Source of the DNA: Devosia indica
GTDB lineage: Bacteria; Pseudomonadota; Alphaproteobacteria; Rhizobiales; Devosiaceae
Reading direction: 5' to 3'
NCBI RefSeq assembly: GCF_003056405.1
Contig: NZ_PYVZ01000015.1
Location: forward strand, 50,121-114,120
DNA length: 64,000 nt
Part shown: positions 54,301 to 61,008 of the stretch, piece after piece
Numbering within the stretch: the first letter of the stretch is position 1
How the letters are laid out: each line of letters starts with the position of its first letter
Program-made: the position numbers and the translations under genes
Notes under the pieces: generated by a model
What the model was told of the DNA's origin: nothing
Database searches by the model: none
What the model saw: the letters and a program-made list of their open reading frames with translations, nothing else

Positions 54301-54965
54301 CCGAGCACGGCATTGGCCAGCACCAGTTTCAGGCGTGGCTGTCAATCATTCCGGCCCGCAAAAGTCTCTTGCTCTACGACACCTGCGAAAGCGGATCGCT
54401 GACCAATGGCATGGCCAGCCGGGGCCTCGAAGAGGTCGCGGCGCTGGCCCGCCTGACACGCGCCATGGGACGAACCGTCATGTCTGCATCCACGGACAGC
54501 GCGCCTGCCCTCGAAGGCTATCGGGGGCACGGAGTATTCACCTATGCGCTACTCCAGGCGCTCAACGAAGGCGACAGCAATTCGGACGGCACGATTGCAG
54601 TGACGGAATTGGCCGGGTCGGTCGACATCGCGGTACCCGAACTTAGCTATGCCGCATTCAACTTCCGCCAGATTCCACAGATGAGCATCGTCGGCTCGGA
54701 TTTCCCCGTGGCCCAGCGGGCCGATATTCTGGGCGCGCTGGCGGCGCCAGATCTCGAGAGGCCACCGCCGTCGCAGCATACCCATGTCATAATCGCGCCG
54801 GCGGAACTTTTTGCCGGACCCGAAGCCGGAAGCGAGCCCAACAGCGTCCTGCCCGTTGGGACTCTGGTGAGCGCCATGCAATCATCGGGCAGCTTTTTCG
54901 CGGTGTTCAAGGACGGAAAGGCCCTGGGTTATGTCGATGGGTCGACCCTGGCACTGGTCAATTGA
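51381..54965 (+). CDS. Giant exported caspase, tandem paralogue (peptidoglycan-binding, WD40, Ig-like, C14, SH3-like)
   Basis: 1194 residues from ATG 51381 after GGAGGAG. Signal peptide (ALAVALLISTPVQA), peptidoglycan-binding_1 (LLTELGYEPGPVDGLSGQRT), then clearer WD40 blades than its neighbour (LVGHGEGVADIAFSSDGSTL, SRDDTARLWDVASGRLL). The shared linker ALYRPDLVAAKLAGDP, Ig-like domain and C14 domain follow (His949 in MAGHGKT, Cys1002 in YDTCESGS), with an EF-hand loop DSNSDGTIAVTE (1065-1076) and an SH3-like end. C14 and Ig-like parts are much more alike between the two genes than the propellers, indicating duplication with diversification of the sensing part. It begins 22 bp after the first copy. 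Confidence 0.93.
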   Translation: MRKRVLRWLGRALAVALLISTPVQAFDQTTYELQVLLTELGYEPGPVDGLSGQRTRDALERFATEHQLIGDTDPAEILQQLRQLASGGVSQTTGLAIEIMPQIGLSTTIAVSPDGRLIAASDHGGQIAIADLATGRVLRTLVGHGEGVADIAFSSDGSTLASASRDDTARLWDVASGRLLHILPLPDDGRSVAFSPQGSELATAGLFSEVQFWSVRTGERLRVLKPKQGLSNLFFMDGGRQLLATTFSSIEIWDLSRERVLLKIGPDLDMDSYISHGDLSPDGRFFAASVGKEDVVVWDLASGRENTRFSADDYTPLVFLPNGQSILSRVDGKLQVRSAQTGQFIRELPGSGAGMARTPQGQLVLAGKTMRVVDPETGNTMSEIDSKTVGQGLGSFAADSSTIEIVSHEGLRSLDVRTGQMGPLSAFDRKGSHFTTAADTTVFYSEGKVLFWDNPTHSLRATAEFDAAALDVSPDGRIVAVTSADWKSVSLIDATSAALLHRIDLADHVHGVSFSPDGELVALTTFHETVLARSATGQVLHRSGKGGDVPTFSPEGRLLVTRRLAATSSEDGDLLIWETATGQLMRTIEAGNDEITAFAFSPDGQELASLGNSGLIRIRHATTGQLLRTLPNRFGGGRGQLAYSADGRTLAAALTWSGQVQLWDPKQGELLAQSFAFKDGEWVTLTPEGFFTGSESGARHLAVVRGLQSYSIDQLFEALYRPDLVAAKLAGDPDLLFSDAAGQIDLEVVLDTGAAPGIDIANLEDGVIVDTDRIEVSALVTDRGGGIGRVEWRVNGVTLGLDSRGFDRLSSHAGQIGPVPIEITQLLTLDPGTNLIEAVAYNREGLISSAPSRVTVTWDGQSASEPPTLHVLAVGVDEYHDSRLRLNFAASDATAVGEAFRRAGEGLYQKVEVTTLLDAAVTSSGLAEAFEALSARVRTRDVFVLFMAGHGKTQDGQYYFLPQDFRYVDETSVAEHGIGQHQFQAWLSIIPARKSLLLYDTCESGSLTNGMASRGLEEVAALARLTRAMGRTVMSASTDSAPALEGYRGHGVFTYALLQALNEGDSNSDGTIAVTELAGSVDIAVPELSYAAFNFRQIPQMSIVGSDFPVAQRADILGALAAPDLERPPPSQHTHVIIAPAELFAGPEAGSEPNSVLPVGTLVSAMQSSGSFFAVFKDGKALGYVDGSTLALVN

Positions 54966-55071
54966 CGGGTCTGGCTCGCAGAGCGTTGCTCTCTATCCCT
55001 TCGACCTTTTCCGCTGTGCGGATTGGGAGCTGATGCACATGTGGGACCGGAACATGAGGCGCCCCCTCCCG

Positions 55072-55383
55072 CTAGGGGAGGAGGCGCTGGATGAGGTGGG
55101 GAAGGAGGAGGAGGGCCCGCCGCATTTTGGCCCGGATAAACAGCTTTACGGGTATCTCCCCAATGGCCTTTTCCAGGGGGCGGGTTGGGAGCCGATTCTT
55201 CGCCCGGAGCAAGGCTGCGTGGAGGAAGTCCCCAAGTTCGGTTTCGTTTGGCGCCACGGCACTCTCTATGAGTGCCGATCGGGTCCTGGGGTGGAGATAC
55301 CCAAAGACATCCCGCATCAATTGCCGTTTCTTTGCGATGTCACCTTTGCTGGTCCTGAGGCGGGTGATCAACGCCTGACCCAT
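55072..55383 (-). CDS. Small protein downstream of ParA/StbB-like gene
   Basis: 103 residues (MGQALITRLRTSKGDIAKKR...), basic and helical, with a hydrophobic C-terminal stretch (RRALLLLPHLIQRLL). It begins 26 bp after the NTPase gene on the same strand, the position of StbC-type third genes in stb-like operons, but similarity is only positional. The overlapping plus-strand frame 54931-55398 reads like an antisense shadow. Confidence 0.5.
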   Translation of the reverse strand: MGQALITRLRTSKGDIAKKRQLMRDVFGYLHPRTRSALIESAVAPNETELGDFLHAALLRAKNRLPTRPLEKAIGEIPVKLFIRAKMRRALLLLPHLIQRLLP

Positions 55384-55409
55384 CGCGTCGTGGCTTAGGG
55401 AGCGCGGCG

Positions 55410-56348
55410 CTACGCGCCGTGCCGAAAACCCAGAAGCGCCATCTGCGGGTCAATATCGGCCAGCACATCCGCGCAGGCGCGCCGCAGGAGTTCAGCCATC
55501 ACCGGCGCGATACCGGCGCGCTTGGCAATATCCATGGTGGCCAGAGGATCCCGCAAGTCAGCGAGCTGATAAAGCGGCAGACCCGAGCCCTTATGGGCGA
55601 GAAGGACCTGGAGCGGCACGCGGGGCTGGACGATGCAGCCGTCCTCGGCCATTGCCACAAGGCTGCGAAGAGGGTGGTCCTCGGACACCCGCGTGGGATC
55701 GCCATCACGATAGAAGATCACCGGAACGACCCGGTGCGGCGCCGGCATGATGCTCTTCCAGACCTTGAAAGTGACAAGCGCTTCGCTGGCGATATCCTGT
55801 CGCGCTGAGACCGGCACAAGGACCAAGCAATGGGACCCCATGGCCACGATGCGATCGGGGATGTTGAGCATGTCGACCACATAGCCCAGGCGGTTCAGGC
55901 TTGCGGCCGAGGTGTCGTAAACAATGGTTTCGTCCTCGTGCTCGGCGAGCCGGCGGAGCGCGGCATCGAGATCTTCATGCACCTCGATGTCGGCGGTCGG
56001 GTTGTGGACGACTTCCTCGGTGGCTGCCAGTTTGATACGGCGGACCGAGCCATAGGCCTGCAAGATGTCCTGGCGGTCATTCTCGAAGATGTGCAGGGTC
56101 CGGCCCGCGCGTATCGCCGCATCGATGACCAGCGTCGACGTCCACGTTTTGGACGTGCCACCGGAAATCTGGGAGACAATGATCAGGCCGGGCGGGGCAT
56201 CGACCCGGGCGGGAGGGGAGAAGTGGAGCGCGTCTACCAAAGCTTTGGTCCTTTCTGATACGGGACCGGAATGATCCCTGCGCAAAGGATCAGGGGCGGA
56301 CGCATTTGCGGCCACTGGGCCAATCACGGATTTGGCCTTGGCCGTCAT
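55410..56348 (-). CDS. ParA/StbB (TraL)-like P-loop NTPase with deviant Walker A
   Basis: 312 residues from ATG 56348; GTG 56369 is an alternative. After a basic N-terminal tail, LIIVSQISGGTSKTWTSTLV (residues ~55-74) is a Walker A of the ParA/MinD type but with S-G-G-T-S-K-T instead of K-G-G-x-G-K-T: the first 'deviant' Lys is missing. DETIVYDTSAA fits the Walker B position. Such proteins (StbB, TraL) stabilise or position conjugative plasmids beside oriT. It follows the small DNA-binding-like gene by 35 bp. Good evidence for NTPase, weaker for the exact family. Confidence 0.8.
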   Translation of the reverse strand: MTAKAKSVIGPVAANASAPDPLRRDHSGPVSERTKALVDALHFSPPARVDAPPGLIIVSQISGGTSKTWTSTLVIDAAIRAGRTLHIFENDRQDILQAYGSVRRIKLAATEEVVHNPTADIEVHEDLDAALRRLAEHEDETIVYDTSAASLNRLGYVVDMLNIPDRIVAMGSHCLVLVPVSARQDIASEALVTFKVWKSIMPAPHRVVPVIFYRDGDPTRVSEDHPLRSLVAMAEDGCIVQPRVPLQVLLAHKGSGLPLYQLADLRDPLATMDIAKRAGIAPVMAELLRRACADVLADIDPQMALLGFRHGA

Positions 56349-56383
56349 TTGGTCGAGGTTCAGACCCACCGCAACTCTGGGAC

Positions 56384-56857
56384 TCAGGCCGTGTCGTCGG
56401 CGACAAGGCGTTTGCGCGCGGCGCGCGCCTGGATCGCTCGAGAAACGTCCGACAGACCTTCTGTAGAGCTTGTGCTCGAAGGCATCACAGAACCTCCGGT
56501 CGGGTTCGACACTGGTGTCGGATTGGCTTTGGCTGGACGCACATCTTGATGACGGGCAACGGGGCCGGGCAGAGCACCCCGTCCGGCCGGCTTCAGGGCC
56601 GGAACGGCGTCCCCAAGCGTCTTGCGGTCCCTGTGATGGTAGACACGGAGCTTTTCGGTCACATCGATCGGGTCGCAAGATGCTTGACCGCGCGCGTCGA
56701 TCAAGACCGAAGCGATATATTTAAACCCCACTCCATCCTCGCGAAGCGTGCGAATTTCCACATAGAGAGCCCTCACGTGATGCGCCAGCGGCCGGATACC
56801 GGCTGCGCTGGCACGTTCGGCCGCCGCGCGTTCGCGGAAATACTCATCGGTGATCAA
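56384..56857 (-). CDS. Small plasmid-type protein, putative DNA-binding
   Basis: 157 residues: MITDEYFRERAAAERASAAG then IRTLREDGVGFKYIASVLID, which has the spacing of a helix-turn-helix (xxLREDGVGFKYIASVL). The C-terminal half is Pro/Ala/Ser-rich and probably disordered. First gene of the minus-strand operon with the ParA/StbB-like NTPase, the position of StbA/TraK-type proteins that bind sites at oriT. Function inferred from position only. Confidence 0.65.
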   Translation of the reverse strand: MITDEYFRERAAAERASAAGIRPLAHHVRALYVEIRTLREDGVGFKYIASVLIDARGQASCDPIDVTEKLRVYHHRDRKTLGDAVPALKPAGRGALPGPVARHQDVRPAKANPTPVSNPTGGSVMPSSTSSTEGLSDVSRAIQARAARKRLVADDTA

Positions 56858-57245
56858 CGCTGAGCCCCCATCACAAAGAAGCCCGAGACTCTCAAAAGAT
56901 GGGTCAGGTGCTCAATCGGGCCAATGCCGGATTTCAAATCGCCCCTGAAAACACAGTGCTGCCAGCCACAGTGTCACCACCGTCCGGGTGCCTTGTTCGA
57001 GGTCGAACCGCAGCGTAAATGGCGCCTTAAGCCCAAGTCGGTTCCATCTCGCTCAATGCCACGCACAAGGGCCGGTAAGAGCTCCGATTTATCCCAAGCT
57101 GTTATCTTAGGTACCGGGGCCAGAAACCCCTGCGCCCGGGTGAGCTACAGCGCAGGGGCGGACCTTGGAGGTCAATGCGCTGACTACGGATAGCGCAGGC
57201 CGACCCTAAAGCAGAACGTCTGTCAGAGCGATGATGGCACCGCGT
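56858..57245. other. Intergenic region, 388 bp, with strong hairpin
   Basis: No gene found. CCCCTGCGC (57127-57135) and GCGCAGGGG (57150-57158) form a 9-bp perfect stem with a 14-base loop. Lying upstream of a plasmid-maintenance type operon, this could hold an oriT or a protein-binding site; nothing more can be shown. Confidence 0.4.
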
Positions 57246-57274
57246 AAAAAATGCCCCGCACAAGTGGTGGGGCA
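57246..57274 (-). terminator. Rho-independent terminator (minus strand) after the 40-residue gene
   Basis: On the minus strand a hairpin with TGCCCC/GGGGCA stem (57252-57257 with 57269-57274) is followed by six T (57251-57246). It begins 8 bp after the stop of the small gene at 57283. Confidence 0.75.
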
Positions 57275-57282
57275 AAGATGGA

Positions 57283-57405
57283 TCAAAAAAGGTCTTTTTG
57301 GTTGCCCCGGCAACAAGGTCGCCAGGGCATGCGAGCGAACTGGGGGCTTTGTTCTTCACGCACCTGAGGAAACGCGCCGCCTGGTTTGCGGTTCCATGTC
57401 TTCAT
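57283..57405 (-). CDS. 40-residue small protein gene with strong RBS and its own terminator
   Basis: Reads MKTWNRKPGGAFPQVREEQS then PQFARMPWRPCCRGNQKDLF and TGA. CGGAGGAG stands 7 bp before the ATG, and the terminator at 57246-57274 follows within 10 bp, so the unit looks like a single-gene transcript. Basic, two adjacent Cys near the end, no signal or membrane segment. Not in a family I know. A leader peptide or small regulator for the plasmid-type operon is possible. Confidence 0.55.
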   Translation of the reverse strand: MKTWNRKPGGAFPQVREEQSPQFARMPWRPCCRGNQKDLF

Positions 57406-57523
57406 GATGCGGCTCCTCCGGGCCACTTCAGCTCGGGTTCCGCTCTAGCCAGAATGTGAAGTCCGCTCAATTCAGCCTTAACCGGCTGCCCTTAGCACCG
57501 AGACTGTGGCTTTGGAGATAGAC

Positions 57524-58759
57524 ATGAACCCCTGGTCCGCCCAGCTCGTGGCAAGTATCAAGAACCCCGATCCGGGTATTACGACGGACGTCATCCTCAA
57601 TGTGCCGGACGACCTCCTACAGACTCAGCGCATGCCGGCCCTTCGACGCTACGTGCCCGAATTGCAGGCACAAGACATCGAAGAAGGGATCATGACGTGT
57701 CTTGCCACGGGTTCATCCCTTCTGGTCAAGACCGTCGCGCTCAAATTCGTTGACGTAGCAGATCTGGCCACCGTTCACCTGCCTACATCGGCCGCGCTGC
57801 AGCGTTTCACTGACGGTTGGCCCATCATCAGCATCTACTATGAGCCGGGTTTGGCAAAAGCCTCACGCGCTGGTCGCCCCGACAGATCAAACACAAGACA
57901 GCAACTGGTCGAGGCAATCGCCATGACCGTAACAAGGCTCGATCTGGCCTGGAGCACGCAGGAAGGTCGGGCCGAGCAGGAAGCGATAGTGGCTGCCAAT
58001 CGGGACATGGAAGGTCTCCTTGGGTCCGTCGCTTCTCTTTTCAACATCAATGCCAGCCACTACAGGACCTCTAACGCCCCGGTCGCCGATTATTGCCGCA
58101 CGCATGGGCCCGAACTGCTCGCCGCGCACTATGGCCTCAGCACACCAGAATTGCGCGAACTCTATTTCAATGAAGTCGCAAGCCGGGGACCGGCCTGGGT
58201 CCTCGAGGACGAGCAGGAAATGCTCGCGGGCCTGATCCAGCTGGCCGGTGCTTTGGAAACGCAACGCTCCGGCGAGACGTCAAGATCCGACAGCCTGTCC
58301 CGACATGCGCGTCGAAATGCATTGATGAGCGAGGCGGAAGGCGCTCCACCACGGATGCACAAGTCAGTAAGGGAGAATCTGGTGCTCGAGAAGTGGCGTC
58401 AGGTCGTTAACCCGACTTTCTTGCTCAAGGCAAGTCTGCGCTTTGGCCTTGAGGTTGCAGAAATATTCCCATCCCGGCGGTTTCTCCTGCCCTTGCTACG
58501 GGCCGCTGCGGCAACTGGGAAACTGGCGCTGCGCAAGCAGGATGTCGGCATAGACAATCTGCTCGTTGCCGGCGGTATTGTCGCTCTTTTCGAGAATGCA
58601 CCGGTTCGCGACCGTCTGGACGAAGAACTGGGGCGTATGTCCTGCTGTGTGAGGGAGCTGCTTCAGTCCGAACTTGGTGGACCCGCGCAGGCCCTGGACG
58701 GGTCCAGCATCATACGGGCCCGATCGGGAAGGCCGAGCTTGTTCGAGCCTCCGATTTAG
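57524..58759 (+). CDS. Hypothetical protein, 411 residues
   Basis: Starts at ATG 57524 (MNPWSAQLVASI) with GGAG 8 bp upstream; an in-frame GTG at 57506 is less supported. Soluble, mostly helical; segments such as MTCLATGSSLLVKTVALKFV, RLDLAWSTQEGRAEQEAIVA and RMSCCVRELLQSELGGPAQA show no catalytic motif I recognise. Two basic clusters (ARRNALMSEAEG, SLSRHARR). It stands alone on the plus strand, divergent from the 40-residue gene, and is probably part of the same mobile element. Confidence 0.75.
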   Translation: MNPWSAQLVASIKNPDPGITTDVILNVPDDLLQTQRMPALRRYVPELQAQDIEEGIMTCLATGSSLLVKTVALKFVDVADLATVHLPTSAALQRFTDGWPIISIYYEPGLAKASRAGRPDRSNTRQQLVEAIAMTVTRLDLAWSTQEGRAEQEAIVAANRDMEGLLGSVASLFNINASHYRTSNAPVADYCRTHGPELLAAHYGLSTPELRELYFNEVASRGPAWVLEDEQEMLAGLIQLAGALETQRSGETSRSDSLSRHARRNALMSEAEGAPPRMHKSVRENLVLEKWRQVVNPTFLLKASLRFGLEVAEIFPSRRFLLPLLRAAAATGKLALRKQDVGIDNLLVAGGIVALFENAPVRDRLDEELGRMSCCVRELLQSELGGPAQALDGSSIIRARSGRPSLFEPPI

Positions 58760-59099
58760 CTGTAGAGGCACGCTAAACAATGGTGTTCCCAGCTTTGGCT
58801 CTACTGCAGCCGTCAACTCAGCGAGATTGACGGCTGCAAGGGGACGTGGAAGAACTTTCTACAGCGGCGGCCAGACGGTGCAGGCCGGTGGATATGGGGG
58901 CCGTCTCCAGGGGAGTTCATGCGGCGCCCAACCTCGCGACCACCACCCGCCAGATGCGGATGTATGGGTGGATTGAAGGATGAGCAGTTCGCACAGGGCT
59001 AAGAACTGCGTTGAATTGCCCCTGTACAATTCGGTGGATGCACGGTGCCTGGAACTGCTATTCCAACGCTTAGACCGCACACGATGAAAGTAGAGCGCG
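58760..59099. other. Intergenic region, 340 bp
   Basis: No convincing gene on either strand. It includes the 12-bp inverted repeat at 58805-58838, listed separately. Confidence 0.5.
58805..58838. repeat. 12-bp perfect inverted repeat (TGCAGCCGTCAA / TTGACGGCTGCA)
   Basis: A 10-base loop separates the arms. It lies 46 bp after the stop of the hypothetical gene; no T-run follows on either strand, so it may be an mRNA 3'-end structure or a binding site. Confidence 0.6.
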
Positions 59100-59696
59100 A
59101 TGAGAGTTTTCTGGTTATTCCTAGCTATGCTACCCCTCGCACTACAGGCAAACGCTGAAGAGGGAGTGGCCGGCGCAAACTATCATCGCCTCGGACAATA
59201 CTATGCCAACACAAATGGCCCGACCGTTCAATATCTTCGCTTACCGGGGACTGATGGCCAATATAGGAAATGGCTCTCGTGGGGATATGACATTTGGGGG
59301 CACGGCACCGAGTCGCTCTCGGAACCATTGGTTGGATGGATTGCGAGCGAGAATCTGCACGAGCCGCCTTATAATATCCCGAGGGATGCCACGGCGGTGC
59401 GCCTACACATCAAGGCTAAGGTCTCAGGCGTTACATGGGCGGAAAACAAACTTGAAGGGCAGTTGCAGGCGTCGATGCGGCCTTACGGAGGCAACCATCA
59501 GCCCAACGAAATGATACATGCAACGGCACAGAAGCCGGCGGGCGCTAAGGGCGAAACCCCTTACGACCTGAACCATGTCGAGGTGGACATTCCTATTGGC
59601 AAGGACGGGCGAATAGAGGTTTTTCGGTCAGTATCTATTATTGGCAACTATATGCAAATTGATCTGATCACGTACGTTGCAGGTTATTGGCGCTAG
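59100..59696 (+). CDS. Exported hypothetical protein
   Basis: 198 residues. Signal peptide (FWLFLAMLPLALQANA) and a mature beta-rich protein with many Trp/Tyr/Gly (KWLSWGYDIWGHGTES, NYHRLGQYYANTNGPT), ending LITYVAGYWR. Lower GC than the surrounding genes suggests later acquisition. A fragment of a paralogue (ending VVYIAGYWR) lies at 63304-63402, so the family exists at least twice here. Function unknown. Confidence 0.75.
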   Translation: MRVFWLFLAMLPLALQANAEEGVAGANYHRLGQYYANTNGPTVQYLRLPGTDGQYRKWLSWGYDIWGHGTESLSEPLVGWIASENLHEPPYNIPRDATAVRLHIKAKVSGVTWAENKLEGQLQASMRPYGGNHQPNEMIHATAQKPAGAKGETPYDLNHVEVDIPIGKDGRIEVFRSVSIIGNYMQIDLITYVAGYWR

Positions 59697-59739
59697 CGCT
59701 GCCAAATGAGTTAGCTCCCCCATCAGTCGGTAATACCTT

Positions 59740-61008
59740 TTGAAAAAACGCAAAATTCTCTTCGTTACATACGGCGGCGGGCACGTCGATATTGTGCTAC
59801 AATTACTGCCACATTTGGCAACCCGATCAGACATTGAAGCAAAGGTATTGGCGCTGACTACCGCCGCACCGAAACTTGCAGCTTCGGGCTACAGCCATTT
59901 AAGTTGCGCGTCGTTTCTCTCCCACCATTCATACCATGAGGCCGTGGATATCGGCGCAACGCTATCCAGACCAATCTGGGAGCCGAGTGTGGGCGTTTCA
60001 TGGGAGGAATCGTGTGCCTATATGGGCATCTCGATGTGCGACCTTATTGCGGATGAGGGCCGAGAAGCAGCCTATTCGCGCTACGAGAGGGAGGGGCGAT
60101 CCGCCTTCTGCCCGGTACATTTCATGCGACACGTACTCAAACAGGAAGAGGTGGACGTGGTTGTCACTACGGTTCACGTTCGCATGGAACGGGCGGCGAT
60201 CTTGGCTGCTCGTGATCTTGGCGTCACGTCTGCCCGCATAGACGATCTCCTGGGATATTCCATGCTTGGGCCCTATGGAGGAAGCGTTCTGCCACGGTTG
60301 TTGCCAGAGCAAGAATGGCCGGATCACGTGGTGGTTCTCAACGACGAGGTAAGAGCGCGGATTGTCACCGAGGGGTTCCCGGGCGAAAGGGTTCACCCGC
60401 TCGGCCAACCCGTATTTGCAGATTGGCAGAATGCCTTCAACGCCAGAACCGTTTCCCCGGCTCTTCAGCATTGGTACACAGCTAAGCGTCCAATCGTGGT
60501 CTATGCGGCGACTTCTATCCCTGGGATTTTCAACGCGCAGTTTGACAAGCTATTGCGCATAGCAGAAGCCCACCCTGACTGGGGAGTTTGTATTAAACTC
60601 CACCCGTCCATGAGCGAGCAGGCGGCGGTCGGAGGACGTGTACACATCCCCGAGAACGTCAGGATAGTTTCCAATGAGGATATTGTCGGGGTTGTCAAGG
60701 GGGCCGACGTCGTCATTATCGACAACTCAACAGTGGGGTTTTTGTGCGCCTTCAATGATGTTCCGCTGATCGTTCTGGATCAAGTTAGGTCGCCTTATGG
60801 TAATCCACTCGTCACCAACGGCGCGGCGGTGGGTGTGAACGATCTTGACGAGCTAGAGCCAGCGCTGATCAAGTTAATTGACAGCTGGCCTGCATCTGAT
60901 CGTCAGGACGGTCAAAGTATCTTTGAGAATCCGCCGAACGCCTCGGAGCGGATCGCAAACTGGCTAAGTCGGATAGCGGCAAACTCAGAGGGGCATCGGC
61001 CGATCTAA
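59740..61008 (+). CDS. Glycosyltransferase/UDP-sugar epimerase-fold protein, intact homologue of frameshifted gene at 22300
   Basis: 422 residues from TTG 59740 (LKKRKILFVTYGGGHVDIVL). Two Rossmann-type halves: N-terminal ILFVTYGGGHVDIVLQLLPH, and C-terminal HPDWGVCIKLHPSMSEQAAV then GADVVIIDNSTVGFLCAF, as in GT-B folds/NeuC-like proteins. It lies upstream of, and overlaps by 24 bp (convergent), a GNAT gene. The homologue in the nonulosonate locus (22300-23543) argues for a role in adding or processing that sugar. No metal or acceptor motif allows more. Confidence 0.8.
   Translation: MKKRKILFVTYGGGHVDIVLQLLPHLATRSDIEAKVLALTTAAPKLAASGYSHLSCASFLSHHSYHEAVDIGATLSRPIWEPSVGVSWEESCAYMGISMCDLIADEGREAAYSRYEREGRSAFCPVHFMRHVLKQEEVDVVVTTVHVRMERAAILAARDLGVTSARIDDLLGYSMLGPYGGSVLPRLLPEQEWPDHVVVLNDEVRARIVTEGFPGERVHPLGQPVFADWQNAFNARTVSPALQHWYTAKRPIVVYAATSIPGIFNAQFDKLLRIAEAHPDWGVCIKLHPSMSEQAAVGGRVHIPENVRIVSNEDIVGVVKGADVVIIDNSTVGFLCAFNDVPLIVLDQVRSPYGNPLVTNGAAVGVNDLDELEPALIKLIDSWPASDRQDGQSIFENPPNASERIANWLSRIAANSEGHRPI

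Noticed and set aside
54931..55398. Plus-strand frame of 155 codons downstream of the second giant caspase
   Set aside because: Starts inside the caspase gene and has Pro/Gly/Glu-rich shadow composition; the minus-strand 55072-55383 frame fits the operon better.
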